From Phycicoccus endophyticus (GTDB taxonomy: Bacteria > Actinomycetota > Actinomycetes > Actinomycetales > Dermatophilaceae), in NCBI RefSeq assembly GCF_011326735.1, contig NZ_JAANCN010000017.1:1-64000 (forward strand): DNA of 64,000 nucleotides, read 5' to 3'. Both the position numbers and the translations under genes were made by a program. Shown here piece after piece: positions 8,448-18,040 of this stretch. The stretch's first letter is position 1, and each line of letters starts with the position of its first letter. Under the pieces are notes generated by a model. It was given only the letters and a program-made list of their open reading frames with translations, ran no database searches and was not told where the DNA came from.

Positions 8448-9617
8448 ATGAGCGGCCCGCTCGACCACCTCGTGAGCTCCACGGACGTCGGCGGGGTCAA
8501 CCGGGCGAGGGTCATGCGGGCCCTCTACCGGCACGGTCCGCTCAGCCGCTCGCAGCTGGCACGTCACCTCGGGGTGAGCCGCGCGACGATCACCGCCGTC
8601 GTCCAGCCGCTGCTCACCGACGCCGCGCTGCGCGAGCTGCCGCAGCGGGCCGCGTCCGCCCAGGGCGGCAAGCCGCCGAAGCCGCTGTGGTTCGGCTCGG
8701 ACACGACCATCGGGGCGGTCTACCTCGCCGCCGACGCCGTGACCGTCGCCCTCGTCGCCAAGGACGGCTCGGTCCTGCGCCGCCGCGACGTCGCGTTCAC
8801 CGACGGCCGCGACGTGGACGACGTCCTCGGCACCCTTCGGGAGGCCCTGGGGCTCTTCCGCGGCGAGTCGCTGCTCGGCATCGGGGTCGGGATGGCCGGG
8901 ATGATCGACACGAGCGAGGGGCGGGTGCTCGCGAGCCACCGGGCGCCCTCGCTCAACGGGCTACCCCTGGCCGAGCACGTCACCGCCTGGTTCGACGTGC
9001 CGGTCTACGTCGACCACCACCCCCGCGTCCAGGCCATCGGTGATCAGTGGTTCGGCCTCGGCCGCGACCTCGAGGACTTCGTCTCCGTCTTCACCGGTGA
9101 GGTGCTCGGCGCCGGGATGGTCATGTCCGGGCACGTCGTCCGGGGGCCGGACGGCGCCGGGGGCGAGGCCGGGCACATGGTCCTCGACGCCCGGGGCACC
9201 CGGTGCGAGTGCGGGCGCCGGGGGTGCTGGGAGACCGTCGCCACGCTGCCCTGGCTGCGCGCGGAGTCGGCCCGGGCCGGCGTGCCCGAGCCGTCCTCGG
9301 CCTCGAGTGCCCGGCTCACCCGCCTGGCGCGTGAGGGCTCGCAACCGGCCGAGGACGTGCTCGACCGGTACGCCCGCAACATCGCCGAGGGGATGGCCAA
9401 CCTCGACCAGCTGCTCGGGCTCGGCCACTACATCGTCCACGGGGACGCCGTCGGCGGCGGGGAGGAGATGCGTGCGCGCATCGCGGGGCACCTCGAGCGG
9501 TCGGCCCCGCACCGCGGGGCGGCTCCGGTCGTCATCCTCGCCGAGCCCTCGGACGAGTCGACGATCCTCGGCGCCGCGGGACTCGTGCTCTCGCGGGTCT
9601 ACTCCTACAGCCTCTAG
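8448..9617 (+). CDS. ROK-family transcriptional regulator
   Basis: A 389-aa regulator with an N-terminal winged helix (VMRALYRHGPLSRSQLARHL, then GVSRATITAVVQPLL) and a C-terminal ROK sugar-kinase-like domain. The ROK zinc motif CECGRRGCWE is near residue 253. ATG 8448 was chosen because AAGGAG precedes it by four to five bases. Its divergent position next to the importer operon implies that it represses that operon until the sugar binds. An imperfect TACA-N15-TGTA dyad at 8334-8356 lies in the gap and is a weak operator candidate. Its stop overlaps the convergent arsC stop. Confidence 0.88.
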   Translation: MSGPLDHLVSSTDVGGVNRARVMRALYRHGPLSRSQLARHLGVSRATITAVVQPLLTDAALRELPQRAASAQGGKPPKPLWFGSDTTIGAVYLAADAVTVALVAKDGSVLRRRDVAFTDGRDVDDVLGTLREALGLFRGESLLGIGVGMAGMIDTSEGRVLASHRAPSLNGLPLAEHVTAWFDVPVYVDHHPRVQAIGDQWFGLGRDLEDFVSVFTGEVLGAGMVMSGHVVRGPDGAGGEAGHMVLDARGTRCECGRRGCWETVATLPWLRAESARAGVPEPSSASSARLTRLAREGSQPAEDVLDRYARNIAEGMANLDQLLGLGHYIVHGDAVGGGEEMRARIAGHLERSAPHRGAAPVVILAEPSDESTILGAAGLVLSRVYSYSL

Positions 9618-10081
9618 CCGGCCGCGGCGGCCTCGGGCACCCCGAGCTGCCCGAGCAGGGCGACGACGCGGGCGCGGATCTCGTCCCGGATGGGTCGCAC
9701 CGCCTCGAGCCCCTTGCCCGCCGGGTCCTCGAGCACCCAGTCCTCGTAGCGCGTCCCCGGGAAGACGGGGCAGGTGTCACCGCATCCCATGGTGACGACG
9801 ACGTCGGAGACGCGCACGGCGTCCGCGGTGAGCACTGTGGGCCGCTCGGCGGTGATGTCGATGCCCTCCTCGGCCATCGCCGCCACCGCCGCGGGGTTGA
9901 CCTGCTCCGCCGGTTCGGACCCCGCCGAGCGCACCTCCACCCGGCCACCGGACAGGTGCGTCGTGTAGGCCGCCGCCATCTGGGAGCGTCCCGCGTTGTG
10001 GACGCACACGAAGAGCACCGACGGCCGGTGGCTGTCGGAGGTGTCGTCGGGGACGTCGGTGTCGGGCGCGGTCGCGGCCAT
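9614..10081 (-). CDS. arsC: Arsenate reductase, low-molecular-weight phosphatase type
   Basis: A 155-aa protein with the P-loop CVHNAGRSQ starting at Cys26, the signature of thioredoxin- or mycoredoxin-linked ArsC and LMW tyrosine phosphatases. The GSEP motif and the MGCGDTCPV segment carrying the resolving cysteines are also present. It would reduce arsenate to arsenite in the cytoplasm. Start 10081 is preferred to 10102 because AAGGAG lies 5-6 bases before it. It follows a second ArsC gene by 17 bases, and the two are about half identical by eye, so one may be a duplicate with a shifted electron donor. Confidence 0.85.
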   Translation of the reverse strand: MAATAPDTDVPDDTSDSHRPSVLFVCVHNAGRSQMAAAYTTHLSGGRVEVRSAGSEPAEQVNPAAVAAMAEEGIDITAERPTVLTADAVRVSDVVVTMGCGDTCPVFPGTRYEDWVLEDPAGKGLEAVRPIRDEIRARVVALLGQLGVPEAAAAG

Positions 10082-10098
10082 GGGGTCTCCTTCGGTGG

Positions 10099-10716
10099 TC
10101 ACGGTCGGTCGAGGATGTCGCGCAGCAAGGTGGTGACCCGCCCCTGGAGGTCGTCGCGGATGTCACGGACCTCCTCGAGCGGCCGGCCGGCCGGGTCGGC
10201 GACGTCCCAGTCCTCGTAGCGCTTGCCCGGGTAGATCGGGCACGCATCACCGCAGCCCATCGTGACGATGACGTCCGCCGCCCGCACGACGCTGTCGGAC
10301 AACGGCTTCGGGTACGGGGCGCTGAGCTCGATCCCGCGCTCCCGCAGGGCGGTGACGACCACGGGGTTCACCTGCGTCCCCGGCTCGGACCCGGCGGAGC
10401 GGACGTGCACGCGGCGGGCGGAGAGGTGCTCGGCCAGGGCGGCGGCCATCTGCGAGCGCCCGGCGTTGTGGACGCACACGAAGAGCAGCTCGGGGACCAC
10501 CTTGGCGACCCGCCCCTCGACCTGCGCGGCCGCCATGAGCTGCTCGCGGGCCTGGCGGGCCACGAGGACCGGCAGGTAGGTACGCACGGCCGCCCGGGGC
10601 TCGAGGAGGCGACGGGCCTCGGCGACGGCCGCGGCCACGCTCGCCCGGGAGAAGACCCCCTCGTAGGCGTAGGCGAGGTCGTCGACGAGCGGGTCCTCGG
10701 CCGGCACGTCACTCAT
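10099..10716 (-). CDS. arsC: Arsenate reductase with N-terminal helical domain
   Basis: A 205-aa actinobacterial-type ArsC. Residues 1-75 form a helical domain with a YEGVFS motif, known in actinobacterial ArsC proteins and in some ArsR-linked ones. Residues from about 78 form the phosphatase-like domain with CVHNAGRSQM, and MGCGDACPIYPG carries the further redox cysteines. It is the first gene of the arsC pair and reads away from the ArsR fusion at 10763. Control through the dyad at 10749-10758 is likely. No Acr3 or ArsB pump is present in the window, so arsenite export must be encoded elsewhere or this pair does something else. Confidence 0.85.
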   Translation of the reverse strand: MSDVPAEDPLVDDLAYAYEGVFSRASVAAAVAEARRLLEPRAAVRTYLPVLVARQAREQLMAAAQVEGRVAKVVPELLFVCVHNAGRSQMAAALAEHLSARRVHVRSAGSEPGTQVNPVVVTALRERGIELSAPYPKPLSDSVVRAADVIVTMGCGDACPIYPGKRYEDWDVADPAGRPLEEVRDIRDDLQGRVTTLLRDILDRP

Positions 10717-10748
10717 GTCGGCATCTTGACCCACGCCAGTTATCTCAG

Positions 10749-10758
10749 TCAAACTTGA
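10749..10758. promoter_or_regulatory. Candidate ArsR operator
   Basis: TCAA-AC-TTGA is a short perfect dyad in the 46-bp gap between divergent arsC and arsR. TCAA and TTGA half sites are common in ArsR/SmtB operators, although usual spacing is longer. This is inferred from position and pattern only. Confidence 0.4.
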
Positions 10759-10762
10759 GTCA

Positions 10763-11455
10763 ATGAACAGTGAGCAAACTACCGACATCGCCCGTCGGGT
10801 CCGGTGGCACGCGGCCCTGGCCGACCCGACCCGGCTGCGGGTGGTCGACCTGCTCACGGTGAGCGACCACTCCCCCTCCGAGCTCGCCGCCGTCCTCGGG
10901 CTGCCCTCCAACCTGCTCGCCCACCACCTGCACACCCTCGAGGAGGCCGGCGTGCTCGAGCGCCGCCGGTCCGAGGGCGACGGGAGGCGCAGCTACCTGC
11001 GGCTCACCTCGCAGGCCCGCCGACGGGCCGGCGAGGACGGCCGCAGCGCAGCGTTTCCCACCCCGCGTCGGGTGGTCTTCGTGTGCACCGCGAACACGGC
11101 ACGCTCCCACCTGGCCGCGGCCCTGTGGCGGCGCGCCAGCGCCGTCGACGCCACCTCGGCCGGCACCCACCCGGGTGAGCGGGTCCACCGAAGGGCCCTG
11201 GAGGTGGCGCGACGTCACGGGCTCGACCTGCCGGACGTGCCTCCCCGGGGTCTCGAGGAGGTCACCGGGGAGGGGGACGTGCTCGTCACCGTCTGCGACC
11301 GTGCGCACGAGGAGGTGGGTGGCCGGGCCTGGGCCCACTGGTCGGTGCCGGACCCCGTCGCCCTGGGTACCCGGGCGGCCTTCGAGTCGGCCCACGACCT
11401 GCTCGCCGACCGGGTCCGAGGCCTCGCGCGGCTCACCCGGGCCGGCTCGGTCTGA
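10763..11455 (+). CDS. ArsR-family regulator fused to LMW phosphatase domain
   Basis: A 230-aa two-domain protein. Residues 1-90 are an ArsR/SmtB winged helix (ALADPTRLRVVDLL, then LGLPSNLLAHHLHTLEEAGV). Residues 107-225 are an LMW phosphatase or ArsC-like domain starting VVFVCTANTARSHLA, with the CX5R-like loop CTANTARS. Such fusions occur in actinobacteria beside arsC genes. I see no clear ArsR-type metal-binding cysteine pair in the winged helix, so sensing may depend on the fused domain. The last 23 bp overlap the convergent selB gene. Confidence 0.85.
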   Translation: MNSEQTTDIARRVRWHAALADPTRLRVVDLLTVSDHSPSELAAVLGLPSNLLAHHLHTLEEAGVLERRRSEGDGRRSYLRLTSQARRRAGEDGRSAAFPTPRRVVFVCTANTARSHLAAALWRRASAVDATSAGTHPGERVHRRALEVARRHGLDLPDVPPRGLEEVTGEGDVLVTVCDRAHEEVGGRAWAHWSVPDPVALGTRAAFESAHDLLADRVRGLARLTRAGSV

Positions 11456-13169
11456 CCCGGCGCCGGTCGTCGGGGAGCCGGCTGGTCAGGCCGGCCGCGT
11501 CGAGGTGGGCCAGGAGCGGCAGCGCGACCCGGCGGCTGGTGTCCAGGGCGGCACGCGCCTCCCCCGCGGTGAACGGCTGCGCCAGGGCAGCGAGGCGGCG
11601 GACGGCCTCGGCGGTGGCTCCGGGCAGCAGGACGACCCCACGCCCGGCGCGCTCGAGGTGACCGGCCCGCACGAGAGCATCCAGCCGGGGGCCCTCGAGG
11701 CCGAGCTCTCGCAACCGCTCGAGGGTCGGCGCCGCGAACGGCCGGCCCTCGAGGTCCGCCCGCACGGCCGCCAGGGCGTCCCTCTCGTGCTCCTCGAGGG
11801 CCACCGCGGCGTCCTCGAGGACGATGCGTCCAGCGGCGAGGGAGAGCGGCGCTCGGACCAGGGCCAGGGCGACCTCGGCGTCCTCGACCCCCACGGCCCG
11901 CGCGGCGGCGGCGGGGGCCAGACCCGCCGGCCCGGACCCCCGGACCGCCTGCTCGAGCGCCGCCCGCAGCTCCTCGGCCCGGTGGCCGGAGAGCACGTGC
12001 TCGCCCGCGAGGAGGGCACCGGGCGGCGGGTCGCCCGGTGTGCCGAGGCGGCGGAGCAGCTCGCGGGTGACGAGACCACGGCGGGAGACCTCCCCGGCCA
12101 GGGTGCCGTCGTGCCCCTCGAGCTCGGCCGCCCGCTGCCGGGCCGCGCCCCGCCCCTGCAGCGGCGGCGGAGCCGGGTCGAGCACCTCGAGCGCCCACAG
12201 CCGCCGGCTCCCCGGGTCGCGCAGGACGCCCCGGTCGCCGACCCGCAGCGGGAGGGCCCGCGAGAGGCGCAGCCGGAGGAGCCCCGGGCGAAGGGGGCGG
12301 GCCCGCACCTCGAGGTGGTCGCTGCCGACGTGCAGCAGAGGGCGCTCGGGCGGCCGCTCCCCCGGCCGGACCCGGACGTCCACGACATCGGCCCGCACCA
12401 GCGCGCCCGGCGTCACGACCTGGGTCCCGCGCCGCAGACGCGGGGCGCCGCTGCCGAGAGCGAGCGCCACCCGCGCCGGTGCGCTCACCTGCGCACGTGA
12501 GCGGCCGAGCGCCTCGACCCCGCGGACCCGCACCTCGCCCTCGTCGGTCTCGAGGACGTCGCCGGGCCGGACGGTGCCCGAGGCCAGGGTGCCGGTGACG
12601 ACGACGCCGGCGCCGCGCACGGTGAAGCAGCGGTCGACCCAGAGCCGGACGTCCGAGCCGGTCGGGCCCGGCGCCGCGCGCAGCACCTCGGCGAGGGTGT
12701 CCCGGAGGCGGTCCATGCCCTCGCCGGTGCGCCCGCTGACGACGACGTCGGGCACGTCACGAAGTGTCGTGCGCCCCACCTCGGCCCGCGCCCTGGCCAG
12801 CGCCGGTGCGGGGTCGGCGAGGTCGGACCGGGTCACGACGAGCAGCCCGTGTCGGACGTCGAGGGCGTCGAGCGCTGCGAGGTGCTCGGCCGCCTGCGGC
12901 ATCCACGGGTCGTCGGCGGCGACGACGAGCATCGCGACCCGCAGCGCGCCGAGCCCGGCCAGGGTGGTGCCGATGAACCGCTCGTGCCCCGGCACGTCGA
13001 CGAAGGCCACCTCGCCGACTCCCGGCAGCTCGCTCCAGCAGTAGCCGAGCTCGATGGACAGCCCCCGGCGGGCCTCCTCGGCGAGCCGGTCGGGGTCCTG
13101 CCCGGTGAGCCCCCGCACGAGGGTGGACTTGCCGTGGTCGACGTGCCCGGCGGTGGCGACGACGTGCAC
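11433..13169 (-). CDS. selB: Selenocysteine-specific elongation factor SelB
   Basis: A 578-aa GTPase that brings selenocysteyl-tRNA to UGA codons followed by a SECIS hairpin. The G motifs are visible: GHVDHGKST at residues 8-16, DVPGH at 58-62 and TRSD at 113-116. After the EF-Tu-like beta domains, the C-terminal 250 residues form the winged-helix repeats that bind the mRNA hairpin. The GTG start lies directly after the selA stop, so the two are co-translated. It serves the fdhA selenoprotein at 14801. Length and motifs are normal for the family. Confidence 0.95.
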   Translation of the reverse strand: MHVVATAGHVDHGKSTLVRGLTGQDPDRLAEEARRGLSIELGYCWSELPGVGEVAFVDVPGHERFIGTTLAGLGALRVAMLVVAADDPWMPQAAEHLAALDALDVRHGLLVVTRSDLADPAPALARARAEVGRTTLRDVPDVVVSGRTGEGMDRLRDTLAEVLRAAPGPTGSDVRLWVDRCFTVRGAGVVVTGTLASGTVRPGDVLETDEGEVRVRGVEALGRSRAQVSAPARVALALGSGAPRLRRGTQVVTPGALVRADVVDVRVRPGERPPERPLLHVGSDHLEVRARPLRPGLLRLRLSRALPLRVGDRGVLRDPGSRRLWALEVLDPAPPPLQGRGAARQRAAELEGHDGTLAGEVSRRGLVTRELLRRLGTPGDPPPGALLAGEHVLSGHRAEELRAALEQAVRGSGPAGLAPAAAARAVGVEDAEVALALVRAPLSLAAGRIVLEDAAVALEEHERDALAAVRADLEGRPFAAPTLERLRELGLEGPRLDALVRAGHLERAGRGVVLLPGATAEAVRRLAALAQPFTAGEARAALDTSRRVALPLLAHLDAAGLTSRLPDDRRRVRPSRPG

Positions 13170-14465
13170 TCAGCCGCCCCCGCCGGCGCGGGCGCGGCGT
13201 ACCGCCTCGAGAAGGGTGGGCTCGGCAGCCTCGGGCACCGTGAGCAGGTCGAACAGGAGCCGCCCGTCGCGCACCCGGCCGACCACGGGTGGGTCGCCGC
13301 GGCGCAGCGGGAGCGCGAGAGCCGCCGGGAGCGACAGCGCGGCGCTCGGCAGGGGGACGCCCGGTGCGCCGCCGCCGCCGACCCGCCCGTCCGTCGTCTC
13401 GACCCTCACGTCCCCCCCGAGCTCGGCGGCCAGCCGGCGGGCCCGCTCCTGGAGCTGCGGCTGCCGTCGGGCGAGGGCCTCCGCCACCGGCACCGGAGGC
13501 CCGGCGAGGGTGGCCTCGAGGGCGGCGAGGGTCAGCTTGTCGACGCGGACGGCCCGGGCCATCGGGTGACGGCGGACGGCATGGACCAGGTCGCCGCGCC
13601 CGAGGACGAGCCCACACTGCGGCCCCCCGAGGAGCTTGTCCCCCGAGGCGGTGACGAGCGAGGCGCCGGCTCGCAGGGCACTCGCGGCGTCCGGCTCCTC
13701 CGGCAGGCGAGGGTGCGGCGCGAGCAGGCCGGAGCCGAGGTCTGCCACGACGGGCAGGCCCAGCGACGCGAGCCGGTCGACTCCCACGGAGGAGGTGAAG
13801 CCCTCGACCCTGAAGTTGCTCGGGTGCACCTTGAGGACGAAGGCCGTCCGCTCGCCGACCGCGGCGGCGTAGTCCTCGAGCCGGACACGGTTGGTCGTGC
13901 CCACCTCGCGCAGCCGCACGCCGAGCGACTCGACGAGCTCGGGGATGCGGAACCCGTCACCGATCTCGACGAGCTCGCCGCGCGCCACGAGCACCTCGCG
14001 GTCCGCGGCCAGGGCCCGGGCCACGAGCGCCACCGCGGCCGCCCCGTTGTTCACGACGTGCACGTCCTCGGCGTCCGGGACGGCGCAGCGCAGGGCTTCG
14101 AGCGCCGCAGCACCGCGAGGCCCCCGACGGCCGGTCTCGAGGTCGAGCTCGACGTCCGTCGTGCCGGCGGCGAGGGTGAGCGCCTCGACGGCGGCCGCCG
14201 AGAGCGGGGCTCGGCCGAGGTTGGTGTGGACGACGACGCCGGTCGCGTTGAGGACCGGGCGCAGCGAGGTGCTCGAGCGCGGCAGCCGCTGCAGCACCTC
14301 CGCGACGACGGCGGCGGGCGTGAGGGCCCCCTCGCGGCAGGCCTGGAGCACCTCGGCGACCACGCCCTTGACCCGGGGGCGGCCGAGCCGGGCCGCGGCG
14401 TCCGCGACGGCCGGCTCGGCGAGCACGGCGTCGGTGCGCGGCACGTGGCGACGAGGGTCCTCCAC
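13170..14465 (-). CDS. selA: L-seryl-tRNA(Sec) selenium transferase SelA
   Basis: A 431-aa PLP enzyme that converts seryl-tRNA(Sec) to selenocysteyl-tRNA(Sec) with selenophosphate. The N-terminal tRNA-binding region includes RPVLNATGVVVHTNLGRAPL. The PLP lysine lies in SGDKLLGGPQCG, at about Lys277. It sits between the tRNA-Sec gene (34 bases upstream) and selB, the classic selC-selA-selB order. All three are probably one minus-strand transcript, divergent from fdhA. Confidence 0.95.
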   Translation of the reverse strand: MEDPRRHVPRTDAVLAEPAVADAAARLGRPRVKGVVAEVLQACREGALTPAAVVAEVLQRLPRSSTSLRPVLNATGVVVHTNLGRAPLSAAAVEALTLAAGTTDVELDLETGRRGPRGAAALEALRCAVPDAEDVHVVNNGAAAVALVARALAADREVLVARGELVEIGDGFRIPELVESLGVRLREVGTTNRVRLEDYAAAVGERTAFVLKVHPSNFRVEGFTSSVGVDRLASLGLPVVADLGSGLLAPHPRLPEEPDAASALRAGASLVTASGDKLLGGPQCGLVLGRGDLVHAVRRHPMARAVRVDKLTLAALEATLAGPPVPVAEALARRQPQLQERARRLAAELGGDVRVETTDGRVGGGGAPGVPLPSAALSLPAALALPLRRGDPPVVGRVRDGRLLFDLLTVPEAAEPTLLEAVRRARAGGGG

Positions 14466-14498
14466 GGGGCTCCTTCGCGGTCGAGGCGGACGGGAAGC

Positions 14499-14593
14499 TG
14501 GCGGAGGCGGACGGGAATCGAACCCGCCTGACCGGGTGTCCCGGTCACGTCGGTGTTGAAGACCGCGCCCGTCACCAGACGAGGAACGCCTCC
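14499..14593 (-). tRNA. selC: tRNA-Sec (anticodon TCA)
   Basis: A 95-base tRNA on the minus strand with the 3' GCCA encoded (14499-14502). The 5' GGAGGCG (14593-14587) pairs with CGCCTCC (14509-14503). The anticodon stem CGGT/ACCG closes a 7-base loop CTTCAAC whose middle is TCA (14557-14559), which reads UGA. The long variable arm (GTGACCGGGACACCCGGTCA) and a T arm with GGTTCGATTCC follow. The length, the long extra arm and the UCA anticodon together identify a selenocysteine tRNA. It lies just upstream of selA. Confidence 0.96.
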
Positions 14594-14800
14594 GCGACCG
14601 ACCCTAGCCCGCAGCGGGCCCCGCATCGCACCGGAACCCCCGGGGTCCCGCCGAGGTCGAGGCGGCGCAGGTCGGTCGGGTTTCCCCCGCGGCGCGGCGG
14701 GTAGCAGTACGGTGCTGACCAGGCCCGACCCGAGAACCCACCCGGGCTCGAGACCGACCGAGCGCCAGGACCTTGCCCCCGAGCCAGGAGGACCGCCGAC

Positions 14801-17800
14801 GTGCGTACCCCGCTGGAGTGGCCGGTGCTGCGCCAGGTCCGCGGCCGTGACCGGCTCGGCCGGGGCGCCGCGGCGCAGTCCGCCCACACGAGGGCACTGA
14901 CCCCGCGCACCGAGACCGCCGACCGGGTCGTGGACTCCGTCTGCCCGTTCTGCGCGGTCGGCTGCGGCCAGAAGGTGTACGTCGAGGACGGGCGGGTCAC
15001 CCAGATCGAGGGCGACCCGGCGAGCCCGGTCTCCCGGGGCCGGCTGTGCCCCAAGGGCAGCGCCAGCACCCAGCTCGTGACCTCCGACCGGCGGGTCACG
15101 ACGGTGCGCTACCGCCGGCCGCACGGCACCGAGTGGGAGGACCTCGACCTCGACACCGCGATGGACATGATCGCCGACCGGGTCGTGGCCACCCGCCGCC
15201 GCCACTGGGAGTGGGAGGACGACCAGGGCCGGCGCACCCGGCGCACCCTCGGCATCGCGAGCCTCGGAGGAGCGACCCTCGACAACGAGGAGAACTACCT
15301 CATGAAGAAGCTCTACACGGCGATGGGTGCGATCCAGATCGAGAACCAGGCGCGTATTTGACACTCCTCCACCGTTCCCGGTCTGGGAACGAGCTTCGGC
15401 CGGGGAGGGGCCACCACCTTCCAGCAGGACCTGTCCAACAGTGACTGCATCGTCATCCAGGGCTCGAACATGGCCGAGTGCCACCCCGTCGGGTTCCAGT
15501 GGGTGATGGAGGCCAAGCGCAAGGGGGCGACCGTCATCCACGTCGACCCGCGGTTCACGCGCACCTCCGCGGTGGCCGACCTGCACGTGCCCCTGCGGGC
15601 GGGCACCGACATCGCCTTCCTCGGTGGGCTCGTCCACTACGTCCTGGACAACGACCTCGACTTCCGCGAGTACGTCGTCCACTACACGAACGCCGCGGCC
15701 ATCGTCGGAGAGGAGTTCGCGGACACCGAGGACCTCGACGGGCTCTTCTCCGGCTACGACGAGGAGAGCGCCCAGTACGACCCGACGAGCTGGCAGTACG
15801 AGAACGCCCCCCAGGCCCCGGCGGCCGGGATGCGCGACCCGCGCCAGCCTGCGGGACCCGAGGCGTCCGAGGAGCCCGCCGAGCACGAGGCCGCCCGCTC
15901 GGAGGAGACCGGCTCCGGCGGCCCCGCGGTGCACGCCAAGCCCGAGCGGGACGAGACCCTCCAGCACCCGCGGTGCGTCTTCCAGATCCTCAAGCGGCAC
16001 TTCGCGCGCTACACCCCCCGGCTCGTCGCCGAGGTCTGCGGCGTGCCGGAGGAGGACTTCCTGCGGGTCGCCCGCGCCCTGACCGAGAACTCCGGGCGCG
16101 AGCGGACGAGCGCCTTCTGCTACGCCGTCGGCTGGACCCACCACTCCACCGGGGTGCAGACGATCCGGACGGCCTCGATCCTGCAGACCCTCCTCGGCAA
16201 CATGGGCCGTCCCGGCGGTGGCATCCTCGCCCTGCGGGGGCACGCGAGCATCCAGGGCTCCACCGACATCCCGACCCTGTTCAACATCCTCCCCGGCTAC
16301 ATCCCGATGCCCCATGCGGCCCAGCACGAGAACCTCGCCCAGTTCGTCGCGGAGGACGCCGGCTCGACCGGCTTCTGGGGGAACATGGACGCCTACACCG
16401 TCAGCCTGCTCAAGGCCTGGTGGGGGTCGGCGGCCACCCCGGAGAACGACTTCTGCTTCGACTACCTCCCGCGGCTCACCGGTCACCACGGCACCTACGA
16501 CACGGTCGTCAACCAGATCGAGGGGCGCAGCCCGGGGTACTTCGTCATCGGCGAGAACCCCGCGGTGGGCTCGGCCAACGGCAAGATGCAGCGCCTCGGG
16601 CTGGCCAGCCTGGAGTGGCTCGTCGTCCGCGACCTGACGATGGTCGAGACCGCGTCGTTCTGGAAGGACGGGCCGGAGATCGAGTCGGGGGAGCTGGTGA
16701 CCGAGGAGATCGGGACCGAGGTCTTCTTCCTGCCGGCCGCCTCGCACGTCGAGAAGAAGGGGAGCTTCACCAACACCCAGCGGATGCTCCAGTGGCGCCA
16801 CCAGGCGGTCGAGCCACCGGGCGACGCCCGCAGCGACCTGCAGTTCTACTACGAGCTCGGCCAGCGGATCCGCGAGCGCCTCGCCGGCTCGACCGACCCC
16901 ATGGACGCCCCCCTGCTCGACCTCACCTGGGACTACCCGACCGAGGGGCCGCTCGCGGAGCCGGACGCCGACGCGGTGCTGCGCGAGATCAACGGGCAGG
17001 ACGCCTCGGGCGAGCCGCTCTCCTCCTACACCCAGCTCGCGGCCGACGGCTCGAGCAGCTGCGGCTGCTGGATCTACTGCGGGGTGTACGCCGACGGTGT
17101 CAACCAGGCGGCCCGGCGCCGCCCGCACTGGGAGCAGTCGCTCGTGGCCCCCGAGTGGGGCTGGGCCTGGCCGGCCAACCGTCGCATCCTCTACAACCGG
17201 GCCTCGGCCGACCCGGACGGGCGGCCGTGGAGCGAGCGCAAGAAGTACGTCTGGTGGGACGCCGAGCAGGGTCGCTGGACCGGGGAGGACGTCCCCGACT
17301 TCGTCGTCGACCGGCCCCCGGACCACGTCCCCGACGAGGGCGCGACCGGCCCGGACGCGCTCGGCGGGCGCGACCCGTTCATCATGCAGACCGACGGCAA
17401 GGCCTGGCTCTACGTGCCGACCGGGCTCGCCGACGGCCCGCTGCCGGCGTTCTACGAGCCGGTCGAGTCGCCCGTCGGCAACGCCGTCCACGGGGTGCAG
17501 CGCAACCCGGCGCTCGAGGACGTCGCCGAGCCCGACAACCCGCTGAACCCGGCCGGTAGCCGGGTCTTCCCCTACGTCTTCACGAGCTACCGGCTCACCG
17601 AGCACCACACGGCCGGTGGGATGTCGCGGACGCTGCCCTACCTCAGCGAGCTCCAGCCGGAGATGTTCTGCGAGGTCTCGCCGCGCCTGGCGCAGGAGGG
17701 CGGGCTCGAGCACGGCGGGTGGGCCACCATCGTCACCGCCCGCTCCGCGATCGAGGCGCGCGTCCTCGTCACCGCCCGGATGCGCTCGCTGCGCCTCGGG

Positions 17801-18040
17801 GACCAGTGGGTCGAGCAGGTCGGGCTGCCCTACCACTGGGGTGCGAACGGCCTGGTCACCGGCGACTCCGCCAACGACCTCGTCGGACTGGCCCTGGACC
17901 CCAACGTGCACATCCAGGACAAGGTGGGCACGTGCGACATCCGTCCCGGCCGCCGTCCGCGCGGCCCCGCCCTCGTCGCCTTCGTCGACGACTACCGGAG
18001 GCGCTCCGGCGCCCACCCCGCACCGGAGGAGACCTCGTGA
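14801..18040 (+). CDS. fdhA: Formate dehydrogenase alpha subunit, selenoprotein (Sec at codon 187)
   Basis: A 1079-aa molybdenum or tungsten bis-MGD enzyme oxidising formate to CO2. Cys 48, 51, 55 and 83 (CPFCAVGC, then LCPKG) bind the first [4Fe-4S] cluster. Codon 187 is an in-frame TGA at 15359-15361 in the context NQARI-U-HSST, matching the active-site selenocysteine of the FdhN/FdhH family. The frame continues with the conserved FGRGGATTF. A SECIS hairpin follows at 15374-15390 and all sel genes are adjacent. AGGAGG stands 7-12 bases before the GTG start. No twin-arginine signal is seen, so the enzyme may face the cytoplasm. Residues about 330-390 are a Pro/Glu/Ala-rich insertion. Confidence 0.95.
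15374..15390 (+). promoter_or_regulatory. Bacterial SECIS hairpin of fdhA
   Basis: GTTCCC and GGGAAC form a perfect 6-bp stem with loop GGTCT. The loop starts 19 bases after the UGA (18 bases between). From memory, the E. coli fdhF SECIS has the same GGUCU loop at the same distance, and that loop is what SelB recognises. The hairpin is inside the coding frame, as required for bacterial selenocysteine insertion. Confidence 0.9.

Noticed and set aside
14801-15361. Stop codon at 15359-15361 read as the end of a truncated fdhA
   Set aside because: The frame continues without shift to 18040, the UGA is at the family active site, a SECIS hairpin follows, and selA, selB, selC and selD are adjacent.
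14051-18016. 1321-residue open frame on the minus strand
   Set aside because: It is antisense to fdhA and selA and only open because of the GC-rich codon pattern; no domain is visible.
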